From positions 1 through 64,000 of the forward strand of contig JARLHL010000074.1 of assembly GCA_031292275.1 (NCBI GenBank): DNA of 64,000 nt, given 5' to 3'. Origin of the DNA: Desulfocapsaceae bacterium (GTDB taxonomy: Bacteria; Desulfobacterota; Desulfobulbia; Desulfobulbales; Desulfocapsaceae). Under the pieces are notes generated by a model. That model saw only the letters and a program-made list of their open reading frames with translations, had not been told where the DNA came from and ran no database searches. How positions within the stretch are numbered: position 1 is the stretch's first letter; every line of letters starts with the position of its first letter. The position numbers were made by a program, and so were the translations under genes. Positions 57,048-64,000 of this stretch are shown piece by piece.

Positions 57048-57374
57048 ATGGCAAACGACAAGGTTCAACAGATTTCTGATGCTGAGTTCACTGTCAAAAT
57101 CGGCTCTGAGCAACCATCTCTGGTAGATTTCTGGGCGCCCTGGTGCGGACCGTGCAAGGCCATCGGCCCGGTTGTTGAAGAACTGGCCGCTGAATTCGAC
57201 GGCAAAGTGAACGTCTACAAGATGAATGTTGATGATAATCCGGCTACCCCGGGGAAGTTCGGCATCCGCGCAATTCCGACCCTCATACTGTTTAAGGGTG
57301 GAGAGGTAGTAGACCAGATTACCGGAGCAGTGGGCAAAGCCCAACTGGTAAGTCTCATCAAAAAAGCACTCTAA
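57048..57374 (+). CDS. trxA: thioredoxin
   Basis: A 108-residue cytoplasmic thiol-disulfide oxidoreductase. The active site is WAPWCGPCK and the cis-proline loop is IRAIPTLILF. AAGGAG lies upstream of the ATG. No thioredoxin reductase is adjacent. Confidence 0.97.
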   Translation: MANDKVQQISDAEFTVKIGSEQPSLVDFWAPWCGPCKAIGPVVEELAAEFDGKVNVYKMNVDDNPATPGKFGIRAIPTLILFKGGEVVDQITGAVGKAQLVSLIKKAL

Positions 57375-57443
57375 CCAGCATGGCTGGACCAGACCTGCCA
57401 GCCGCAGCAAAATAGGAAAACACGTCATATCAGCAAGGCAATG

Positions 57444-57481
57444 CCGCTGTTTCCGGGGGTTTTCATTTAAATAAACAGCGG
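57444..57481 (+). terminator. hairpin after trxA
   Basis: CCGCTGTTT (57444-57452) pairs perfectly with AAACAGCGG (57473-57481) across a 20-base loop, 70 bp after trxA. No T run follows, so termination by this hairpin is uncertain. Confidence 0.4.
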
Positions 57482-57516
57482 TCCCTGTAAGTGTTGTACT
57501 TTTCCTGAGCCTCACG

Positions 57517-57679
57517 GGTGTTGCAGGTCTCTGGAGACAGTTTTACATATTGGCGAGCAGAGGTTCTGCTCTGTCATGTTGCGGCAGAAATTTTCAGGGA
57601 TAGTTCTGCAGGCTGAACACAATGAACGCGACGGTTGGCGCGTAGCACTACAAAGAGTGGGGTGGAGACATCCTGCACC
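57517..57679 (+). ncRNA. candidate structured RNA upstream of bamD
   Basis: A 163-base stretch without coding potential that can form a closed multi-hairpin structure. A broken outer stem pairs 57517-57531 (GGT..GCAG..GTCTC) with 57665-57679 (GAGAC..CTGC..ACC). Inside it are three local hairpins: GAGCAGA/TCTGCTC (57554-57570), GCAGAA/TTCTGC (about 57584-57609) and ACGCG/CGCGT (57626-57643). It is not a tRNA, tmRNA, 4.5S or RNase P RNA by any motif I can see. It could be a leader of bamD or a separate small RNA. Confidence is low because pairing was found by eye. Confidence 0.25.
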
Positions 57680-57735
57680 ACAGAAATTATTTTCAGGACA
57701 GCCCCCGGGCTGATTCCGTCTCCCTTGGTCGGACC

Positions 57736-58551
57736 ATGCGATTACTTACTCAAAAGATTTTCCCTGCGCACCAGCAACGCCCCTCGTATTTCATATATTT
57801 TTTGGGTCTGATGCTGCTTCTCATCAGCTTGACAGGTTGCGCCACTATCAAGGATTTATTTGATTTTTCTGGAAAAAAGGCAGATGTTCACCTCCCTCCT
57901 GAGACCCTGATTGCGAAAGGTCTCGATGATTTCAATGTTGGGAGATATGATATGGCAGAGCAATATTTTACTGAAATTCTTGATCGGCACCCCTTCAGCG
58001 CCCAGGCTATATTGGCCGAATTGAAGGCGGCCGACTGTAAATACTACATGGGCAAAAATTATGAAGCATTAGTCCTTTACAAACAGTTTGAGGACCGACA
58101 TCCAACCAATGAGATAATGCCCTACGTCATGTATCAAAAGGCGATGTGCAACTATAACCGGATCGATACCGTAGACCGGGATCCGGAAGGAGCCGTTCAG
58201 GCGATTCAGGATTTCACCCAGCTCTTAAAGGCCTATCCGGTCTCTCCCTATACGGAAGAGGCCACGGCACGCATAAAGGCAGCCAAGGAATTTCTCGTCA
58301 ATCATGAATACTTCATCGTCGAATTTTATCTGAGGACAGAGAAGTACAAAGAGGCCGAGACCCGGCTCAGATATATCATTGCCATGTATCCCGACGCCAA
58401 GATAATTCCCAGGGCCAAGGATCTTCTTGCCAAGCTTGAAGAGGGAAAACCGCCCCATTCAGGCTTTGCAGAATGGTTCTCCGAGCTCTCCCTGCCAAGC
58501 TGGAAGAACTTCATAGACCGGGCAGAACTCCCTCCGTCAAAGAAAAAGTAG
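57736..58551 (+). CDS. bamD: outer membrane protein assembly lipoprotein BamD
   Basis: A 271-residue periplasmic lipoprotein of the beta-barrel assembly machine. A signal peptide with hydrophobic core ends in the lipobox LTGC (Cys at about 35), to be modified by Lgt. TPR-like repeats follow: GLDFN-type DDFNVGRYDMAEQYFTEILD, then YEALVLYKQFEDRHPTNE, and a later YKEAETRLRYIIAMYPD. It is in the size range of BamD proteins. A generic TPR lipoprotein is possible, but the YMGKNYEA and PY..EA spacing fits BamD. Confidence 0.9.
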   Translation: MRLLTQKIFPAHQQRPSYFIYFLGLMLLLISLTGCATIKDLFDFSGKKADVHLPPETLIAKGLDDFNVGRYDMAEQYFTEILDRHPFSAQAILAELKAADCKYYMGKNYEALVLYKQFEDRHPTNEIMPYVMYQKAMCNYNRIDTVDRDPEGAVQAIQDFTQLLKAYPVSPYTEEATARIKAAKEFLVNHEYFIVEFYLRTEKYKEAETRLRYIIAMYPDAKIIPRAKDLLAKLEEGKPPHSGFAEWFSELSLPSWKNFIDRAELPPSKKK

Positions 58552-58717
58552 TGGAGGCGGCTGAGCGCTGCCCCCCCCCTCCACCGAGAGCATTGGTGCC
58601 TGACAGTCTTCTCAGCATGCCTCTGTTTTTCCCTGACTGCACTGCCATCTGTCAGCCGTTTCCGCTACCTTGCAGCAAGGACCGGAAATGTGTCGATCTT
58701 GATCGAGCCAGCAGGCT

Positions 58718-59161
58718 TTACAATGCCGGCCCGTCAGGCAGGGCCCAATTCTGGCCGAGAGAGACCTCCATCGCCCTGACCGGACAAATGGTCACACACT
58801 GGCTGCAACCGGTGCACTTGTCTGCATCGAAGACAACAGCCATATCCGGACGATGCAGGGCCAGGGCGCCTGAAGGGCAGATGCCGGTGCAGGCCCCGCA
58901 CTGAAAACATTTCTCATCATCACGCCGAATACCTGCGGCAAGACGCTCGACCCGCACTCCAAATCCCTGCAGATACTCCAGGCCCGCCTTGACATTGCTT
59001 TTGCTACCCTTCAAGCCGAGGATCATCATTCCCTCCCGATGCGGCAGGATATCCGCCTTCAGGATATTGGACTCGACATCGAACTGCTTCACCAATTGAT
59101 AAATAAACGGCAGTTCGCTGGTATCTTTCGGAAATCGTAAAATGTAAATTCGTGAATACAT
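58718..59161 (-). CDS. NIL domain-containing 4Fe-4S ferredoxin
   Basis: A 147-residue protein. Residues about 1-72 form a NIL domain, the ligand-binding fold also found at the C-terminus of methionine importer MetN. Residues about 80-135 carry two [4Fe-4S] motifs: CFQCGACTGICPSGAL and CTGCSQCVTICPVRAM. The same architecture (methanogen MA1822) works with a COG1900 protein in forming homocysteine from aspartate semialdehyde with a sulfur donor. That partner is not adjacent here. The ATG at 59161 follows AAGGAAC. Confidence 0.9.
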   Translation of the reverse strand: MYSRIYILRFPKDTSELPFIYQLVKQFDVESNILKADILPHREGMMILGLKGSKSNVKAGLEYLQGFGVRVERLAAGIRRDDEKCFQCGACTGICPSGALALHRPDMAVVFDADKCTGCSQCVTICPVRAMEVSLGQNWALPDGPAL

Positions 59162-59228
59162 AAATGTTCCTTTTCTTCGCAAGACAAAAAAATCAAGAGT
59201 AAACTACAATTTCAGTCCGTACTGCATA

Positions 59229-59804
59229 TCAATCTTCCAAGTGTTCCAGGCCTTCCTCCACCTGGAACAACAGCGCAGGCAAAGGCCTGTCGGTGTCCAA
59301 AATCAAAAGTTGTTCCCGAGGCAGCTCATGAGGCAGCTCAAAGCGTTCCTTCTGCTGCAGGTAAATCTCCCAGCGCCCATCGGAAACAGCTCGGGGGTTA
59401 CGCAATCGCCGATCCATACGCCTTTTCATGACCTCCTCAGGGCACTGACAAAGAATAAAGACCAAACGATGATCAGCCCCAAAGGTGTTACACAGTCTCT
59501 CTCTTTCACTGCACCGCTGGTAGGAACCGTCCAGAACCACACAACTGCAGGGATCCTGCCCCAGACTGCTTTGGGCCCGGGACAGAAGGGCGTCATAGGT
59601 TCGACGGGAAAAATCGTTGCTGTAGATTCCAGTATCAACACTCTTGAGCTGGCGCTGATGCGGTGCAAGCCCGGCCAGCTCTTTCCGGACCAGGTCCGAA
59701 TTATAGTAAGCGCACCCCCATTTCTTAGCAAACGCCGCTGCAAGGACACTCTTCCCGGTGGCGATCATGCCAAAAAAAATTAGAAGTCGTTTGCGCTCGG
59801 ACAT
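59229..59804 (-). CDS. P-loop kinase-like protein (AAA_33 type), split from phosphotransferase
   Basis: A 191-residue nucleotide-binding protein. The P-loop is FFGMIATGKS and the Asp of YYNSDLVRKEL follows, as in zeta-toxin-like and nucleoside-kinase-like P-loop kinases. Homologues usually form the C-terminal half of a single protein fused to an aminoglycoside-phosphotransferase domain; here that domain is the preceding gene. The ATG at 59804 lies one base after the upstream stop and has AGGAGG six bases ahead, so it is a genuine separate start. Substrate unknown. Confidence 0.85.
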   Translation of the reverse strand: MSERKRLLIFFGMIATGKSVLAAAFAKKWGCAYYNSDLVRKELAGLAPHQRQLKSVDTGIYSNDFSRRTYDALLSRAQSSLGQDPCSCVVLDGSYQRCSERERLCNTFGADHRLVFILCQCPEEVMKRRMDRRLRNPRAVSDGRWEIYLQQKERFELPHELPREQLLILDTDRPLPALLFQVEEGLEHLED

Positions 59805-59805
59805 C

Positions 59806-60828
59806 TCAGACCTCCTGGGTTGCGGCATACTCCTCCGCCAAATGAAAATACCGGGCTGCCTGCGCCAAGCACTTCTCTGCCGCTCCGCGGTCCACAGCTG
59901 GATCGCCAGCGGTAAAAAGACCAATTTTGCCTCTGACATAGGCTCGATAGCATTTATAAAAATTGAGCATAGTCGGGAGGCCCTCGTCTCCGGATCCGGC
60001 AATAAAGCGAGAGATGAAATAGGAGGAGAGGTCCGACAGGCCGTGAAAATCCAGGTCCATGGCCAGAAAGGCGATGTCCGCCGCAATATCCGAATAGCGG
60101 AATCGATCATTGAATTCAATACAATCAAAGATGTGAACGCGATCAGCCAGACAGATATTTGCCGAATAGAGGTCACCGTGGCAATCGCGTATCCTGCCGG
60201 CCGCCACCCTGCCATCAAATCGTGCCCGATCCGCCAGAACTTTCTGCGCATACTCCCTGATCCGTTCAAAAGCCGGACGGCTCAACCCTCCCTGGCCGAC
60301 AAGTACTTCAGTCTGATCAAAATTTTCCAGGACATTGATCGCCACAGCCTCGGACCGTCCGAACTCCCGGATGCTCTCACCGGTCTCGGCCGCCTGATAA
60401 AACGGAATCAGAGTGGCAATGATCGCGTCAAGATTTCCTTTGGTCAAAGAGCCTGCCTGAATGATGTTCGACATCATCCGATCTTCGGGCATGCGCGCCA
60501 TTCTGATCCCGTACTCGACGACATCCCCGGGACCATTCAACGAGTACTGGCCAGCGGCGGTATTTACGGAAACCATATCCAGATAGATCTCCGGACACAA
60601 CCTGCGGTTGAGGACCAGTTCCTGCTCACAGCAGAATTTTCTTTTCTCCAGGGTAGAAAAATCCAGGAACCCGAAATTTATTGGTTTTTTCCACTTATAG
60701 ACAAATTCACCCGCCAAAACCACAAACGAAATATGAGTCTGAACCAGGTTTGTCTCCCGGACTGCATGAGGATAACTGCCGGTTAGTAAGAGATGCTGAA
60801 TATAGGGCGGAAGATTTTGCTGATGCAT
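59806..60828 (-). CDS. APH-like phosphotransferase
   Basis: A 340-residue kinase-fold protein. The catalytic loop reads CHGDLYSANICL, matching HGDxxxxN, and the metal-binding Asp is in IFDCIEFND. These proteins are annotated as aminoglycoside phosphotransferase-like, but this branch is not a resistance enzyme; the substrate is unknown. The ATG at 60828 (MHQQNLPPYI) has AGGAG seven bases upstream; the open frame begins 27 codons earlier. It forms a two-gene unit with the P-loop kinase. Confidence 0.85.
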   Translation of the reverse strand: MHQQNLPPYIQHLLLTGSYPHAVRETNLVQTHISFVVLAGEFVYKWKKPINFGFLDFSTLEKRKFCCEQELVLNRRLCPEIYLDMVSVNTAAGQYSLNGPGDVVEYGIRMARMPEDRMMSNIIQAGSLTKGNLDAIIATLIPFYQAAETGESIREFGRSEAVAINVLENFDQTEVLVGQGGLSRPAFERIREYAQKVLADRARFDGRVAAGRIRDCHGDLYSANICLADRVHIFDCIEFNDRFRYSDIAADIAFLAMDLDFHGLSDLSSYFISRFIAGSGDEGLPTMLNFYKCYRAYVRGKIGLFTAGDPAVDRGAAEKCLAQAARYFHLAEEYAATQEV

Positions 60829-61188
60829 GTACCTGCTCCTGGGGCCAAAAAGGTCATTGGGTTGTATGTTTCCGACAGCGGATTTTAATACTAACAGAAT
60901 CGCGGGCATCAGTAAACCTCATCACATGTACTGTCCCCGATTTCTCCCCCATCCCGGCCTGCAGAGAATATCCAACTGCGCCCCCTTTGCGCGGAAAATT
61001 TCAGCAAATCATCCTGCCGCCCTCTTTTTTCTTTGCACATGAGCAGAAAAAATTTTCCCACCGTTCATGTTGACCTGATAATTTTCTTTATTTTTTCATC
61101 AGAATCACATCGCGCGCAGACGGTCTGCAGGATCATCCGGTTTCACAGATAAAAAGTGATGCTTTTCCTATAAATTTCCTGCGGAACC
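60829..61188. other. non-coding region between the phosphotransferase and secDF (divergent)
   Basis: About 360 bp with pyrimidine-rich stretches and no gene. It should hold the leftward phosphotransferase promoter, which I cannot place. The right end merges into the secDF promoter. Confidence 0.4.
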
Positions 61189-61216
61189 TTGCAAGATTCG
61201 GGCATTGCGTTATAAT
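61189..61216 (+). promoter_or_regulatory. sigma-70 promoter of secDF
   Basis: TTGCAA (61189-61194), a 16-base spacer and a perfect TATAAT (61211-61216), about 74 bp upstream of the secDF start. Confidence 0.65.
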
Positions 61217-61246
61217 CGCGAAGCTATTAACATCAGTTTATTCCGC

Positions 61247-61267
61247 AGGAGGAAAAAACCTCCTTTT
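61247..61267 (+). terminator. attenuator-like hairpin in the secDF leader
   Basis: AGGAGG, six A's, CCTCCT and then a short T run, between the promoter and the secDF start. This is a miniature intrinsic terminator. The AGGAGG in the stem is also a Shine-Dalgarno sequence that would be masked, although it is about 40 bases from the secDF start codon. Confidence 0.4.
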
Positions 61268-61289
61268 CCAGAAGTCTCTTAGGACATTC

Positions 61290-63851
61290 ATGAATACATC
61301 ACTCAAATTAAAGCTTGCCCTGGTTGTTTTTCTTATTTTCAGCGCGATAGTCACCATCGTTCCATCGTTTTATTCTGCCACCCCCTCCTGGTGGAAAAAA
61401 TACATGGCGCCGGGCGGACTCCATTTGGGACTCGACCTTCAGGGCGGGATGCACCTGGTCTTAAAGGTCGACCTTGACAAGGCCGCTCAAAATTCTCTTG
61501 AGCTTGCGGCCAACGATCTGAAAGAACGCCTCGCTGAAGAATCTATCACTATCGTCCAGACCAGATCAGAGCAGGCCGGCACGCTGGTGTTCAGCCTTCC
61601 CAACGCCAGCACCGCCGACAAAATCAACTCTATTGTCAAGGATGACCCGGACCTCAAGGCTACAATCGAGACAAAGGAGGGGAGTTTTCCGCGCATTTTC
61701 CTTACCTTGTCAAAATCCAAGATTGATTACATCAAGACCAATGCAGTCAATCAGTCGCTGGAAATTCTGCGAAACAGGATTGATCAGTTCGGTGTTGCCG
61801 AACCGATTATCATCCGCCAGGGAGATGACGAGATCGTCATCCAGCTTCCCGGCATAAAGGACTCCAAACGGGCCATGAAACTCCTGGGCGATACTGCGCA
61901 GCTGGAATTCAAGATGGTGGCCGATGCCGATGGAATCAATCTTCCGGAACTGATCAAAAATGCTGTTGGCTCCGGTAAGTGGCACGAAGGGGAAGACACC
62001 AGAAAGCTTAACCGGGCCCTGGAAAATCAACTGCCCAAGGACACTACTATTTATTTTGAAAAGGACGTGGACAAGGTTACAAAAAAGGAAACCATCCACC
62101 CTCTCCTGCTGCAGAACAAGGTCCTGATGACCGGAGATATGGTCAAGGACGCACAGGTCCGGATTGGCGGGACCTTCAATGAGCCTTATGTCAGCCTCGA
62201 TCTCACCAGCAAAGGGGCGAGGGTGTTTGGCTCCATCACCGAAAAAAATGTCGGGAAGAGAATGGCCATTGTCCTTGATGATAATGTCCGTTCAGCCCCG
62301 GTGATCAGGGAAAAGATTTTGGGCGGATCAGCCCAGATTTCCGGAAGCTTCTCCCATGAGGAGGCCACCGATCTCGCCATTGTCCTCAGGGTCGGCGCCC
62401 TGCCCGCTCCTGTTGATATTATTCAAAATCTGACCGTAGGAGCCAGCCTTGGTCAGGACTCCATCCAGAAAGGCGTGCTCTCCGGCATCCTGGGTTTCAT
62501 CCTGGTGGTCGGCTTTATGGTTTTCTATTATCGCCTGTCGGGCCTCATAGCCAATACAGCGATGATTCTCAACATCCTCTTTCTTTTCACCGGCCTTGCG
62601 ATCCTCAGCGCCACTCTGACCATGCCCGGTATTGCCGGTATCGTCCTTTCCATCGGTATGGCGGTAGATTCCAATGTCCTTATTTTTGAAAGAATGCGGG
62701 ATGAAAATGCCCTGGGTAAATCCATCAAATCCAGTGTAGACGGGGGGTTCAGCAAGGCTTTTCTGACAATTATTGATGCCCATGTCACCACCCTGGTCAC
62801 CGCCCTTGCCCTCTTTCTGTTCGGAACCGGTCCAGTAAAGGGCTTTGCAGTCACCCTCTCGCTGGGCATTATCTTCAACCTCTTCACCTCGATAAACTAC
62901 TCACACTGGATCTTCGACACTCTTAACTCATATAAGATAATTAAAAAATTACATTACATGCATTTCATCAAAAAGCCGAATCTCAACTACATGAAGCTGA
63001 GAAAGGTTGCCTTCGGCTTTTCCGGAATCCTGACAGTGCTGGGCTTTATCGCTCTGGTCCAAATCAGCCTTGGCAATGCAAACATGGGCGTCGATTTTTC
63101 CGGCGGCTCTCTCCTGCAATACAAGGTCAACCAGGACTTTTCCATGGACGAGATCCGCAGCGCATTTGACAAAAGCCACATGGAAGGCATTGATCTGCAG
63201 AAGGTGGAAAATGAGCATCGTCTGATGGTTAAAATCAAGAAGTCGTCATCCGTCATTGCCGCGAACCTCAGCGAACAGATCACTGAAGTGCTGACAAGTC
63301 AGATTCCCGACAAGAAATTCTCACTGGAAAGTCAGTCCGAGATAGGATCCTCCGTCAGTGCTGTTCTCAGAAACAAGGCGATTCTGGCCATTGTCCTGTC
63401 CATGGCCGGGGTCATTCTCTATCTGGGATTCCGATTCAACCTCAGCTTTGGTATCGGTGCGGCTATTGCTACCTTCCATGATGTCTTTGCGGTTTTGGGC
63501 ATTTGCTGGGCCCTCAATATTGAGATGACCCTGCTGATTGTAACGGCCCTGCTCACCCTGGCGGGTTTTTCTCTCAATGATACAGTGGTTATTTTTGACC
63601 GTATCCGGGAAAATATGAACAAGTCGGAAAATGCCTCCTTCCTTACGGTCATCAACGACAGCGTCAATCAAGTACTGGCACGGTCCATCGTCACCTCATT
63701 TACCGCCTTTCTCAGTGTTCTTGCCCTCTACCTGTTCGGCGGATCGGTGATCCATGAATTTTCTTTTGCCCTGCTGATAGGGATCATTATCGGGACCTAT
63801 TCCTCAATTTTTGTTGCCAGTCCGATCCTGACCCTCTGGGAAAAGAACTAG
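61290..63851 (+). CDS. secDF: protein translocase SecDF (SecD-SecF fusion)
   Basis: An 853-residue fusion of the two proton-driven Sec accessory proteins. The SecD part (about 1-540) has GLDLQGGMHLVLKVDLDKA, a long periplasmic P1 domain and six membrane helices, with GIAGIVLSIGMAVDSNVLIF as the conserved core. The SecF part (about 550-853) begins with its own first helix and has GVDFSGGSLLQYK and LAGFSLNDTVVIFDRIREN. The frame is continuous with no stop between the halves. YajC is not visible upstream. Confidence 0.97.
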   Translation: MNTSLKLKLALVVFLIFSAIVTIVPSFYSATPSWWKKYMAPGGLHLGLDLQGGMHLVLKVDLDKAAQNSLELAANDLKERLAEESITIVQTRSEQAGTLVFSLPNASTADKINSIVKDDPDLKATIETKEGSFPRIFLTLSKSKIDYIKTNAVNQSLEILRNRIDQFGVAEPIIIRQGDDEIVIQLPGIKDSKRAMKLLGDTAQLEFKMVADADGINLPELIKNAVGSGKWHEGEDTRKLNRALENQLPKDTTIYFEKDVDKVTKKETIHPLLLQNKVLMTGDMVKDAQVRIGGTFNEPYVSLDLTSKGARVFGSITEKNVGKRMAIVLDDNVRSAPVIREKILGGSAQISGSFSHEEATDLAIVLRVGALPAPVDIIQNLTVGASLGQDSIQKGVLSGILGFILVVGFMVFYYRLSGLIANTAMILNILFLFTGLAILSATLTMPGIAGIVLSIGMAVDSNVLIFERMRDENALGKSIKSSVDGGFSKAFLTIIDAHVTTLVTALALFLFGTGPVKGFAVTLSLGIIFNLFTSINYSHWIFDTLNSYKIIKKLHYMHFIKKPNLNYMKLRKVAFGFSGILTVLGFIALVQISLGNANMGVDFSGGSLLQYKVNQDFSMDEIRSAFDKSHMEGIDLQKVENEHRLMVKIKKSSSVIAANLSEQITEVLTSQIPDKKFSLESQSEIGSSVSAVLRNKAILAIVLSMAGVILYLGFRFNLSFGIGAAIATFHDVFAVLGICWALNIEMTLLIVTALLTLAGFSLNDTVVIFDRIRENMNKSENASFLTVINDSVNQVLARSIVTSFTAFLSVLALYLFGGSVIHEFSFALLIGIIIGTYSSIFVASPILTLWEKN

Positions 63852-63884
63852 CCCCAGGACTCCACCTGTTGACTGAGAACACCT

Positions 63885-64000
63885 ATGGAAGATCTGCAGC
63901 TGCCCAAAAATGTGAGAATAATTGAGAGGGAGGCAGTCTTTTCATTTCGCTGTCATGCGGGCATTGACTGTTTCACCCGCTGCTGTCGGCAGCTGGAACT
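63885..64000 (+). CDS. YkgJ-type Cys-cluster protein (start only)
   Basis: Truncated by the window edge; 38 codons are visible. After the ATG at 63885 the sequence continues with FRCHAGIDCFTRCCRQLEL, the N-terminal Cys cluster of the YkgJ/UPF0153 zinc- or iron-chelating family. It follows secDF by 33 bp and may be cotranscribed. Confidence 0.75.
   Translation, partial: MEDLQLPKNVRIIEREAVFSFRCHAGIDCFTRCCRQLE

Noticed and set aside
57481-57690. 6S RNA or 4.5S RNA upstream of bamD
   Set aside because: A CCTGAGCC word recalls 6S RNA, but the predicted fold is multi-branched rather than a long rod with a central bubble, and the SRP GGAAGGAAGCAG-type loop is missing.
59758-60786. 342-codon open frame antisense to the phosphotransferase gene
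   Set aside because: The opposite strand encodes the clear HGDxxxxN kinase fold; this frame matches nothing.

Overview
The window is a continuous stretch of bacterial chromosome. About fifty housekeeping and metabolic genes are densely packed in short operons. I see no insertion sequence, prophage, CRISPR array, rRNA gene or convincing tRNA gene. Several traits together suggest a Gram-negative anaerobe of the Desulfobacterota, most likely Desulfobulbales: a BamD outer-membrane lipoprotein, ATP synthase genes split into two operons with b and b' subunits, an AMIN-type amidase, a NIL-ferredoxin, a 1423-residue protein related to pyruvate phosphate dikinase (PPDK), and a futalosine-like UbiD. 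The lineage is an inference from gene content, not a measured placement.

Layout, left to right. 1-2.2 kb: rpmH-rnpA-yidD-yidC on the minus strand, with yidC cut by the window edge. 2.8-6.5 kb: a methyltransferase, then overlapping mnmG-lgt. 6.7-11.9 kb: an acetate-activation locus, acuC-acuB divergent from acs, with a NarL-type response regulator convergent behind acs; a roughly 130-bp inverted repeat lies in front of acs. 12.5-17.9 kb: a YgiQ radical-SAM gene converging on a polysaccharide trio (Wzz-like chain-length protein, ExeA-like ATPase, BY-kinase). 18.1-25.7 kb: efp-epmA, then a yfcE-like phosphoesterase, a HIT protein, mutS and a cell-wall amidase. 26-32 kb: the F1 operon atpF'-F-H-A-G-D-C, with alaS upstream of it. 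35-36.8 kb: a cysteine hydrolase, a persulfide-sensor-like ArsR with a DUF2892 membrane protein, and a small Cys-rich protein. 36.9-45.6 kb: aroK-aroC-glgA-gap and the PPDK-like giant. 46-51 kb: cbpA-cbpM, yjbQ, a small ORF, ubiD, rluB and an IHF/HU gene. 51-56.7 kb: rimO, a nucleoside phosphorylase, the F0 operon atpZ-I-B-E and hemL. 57-64 kb: trxA, a possible structured RNA, bamD, a NIL-ferredoxin, a split phosphotransferase/P-loop kinase pair, fused secDF and the start of a YkgJ-type gene.

Most noteworthy observations. (1) The two ATP synthase operons, about 22 kb apart, each have the identical 14-bp palindrome TGAATGACCATTCA some 110-130 bp upstream of their first gene. The F1 copy lies in a cluster of three related inverted repeats around a likely promoter. 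This suggests one regulator coordinating F0 and F1. (2) The 1423-residue protein has PPDK-type ATP-binding and phosphohistidine domains but no PEP/pyruvate barrel, and its first ~900 residues are unrecognised; it sits behind glgA and gap. (3) The ArsR protein has the two cysteines of SqrR/BigR persulfide sensors and is coupled to a DUF2892 gene. (4) The acs/acuBC locus joins acetate activation, a probable lysine deacetylase and a response regulator. (5) A multi-hairpin intergenic region lies upstream of bamD.
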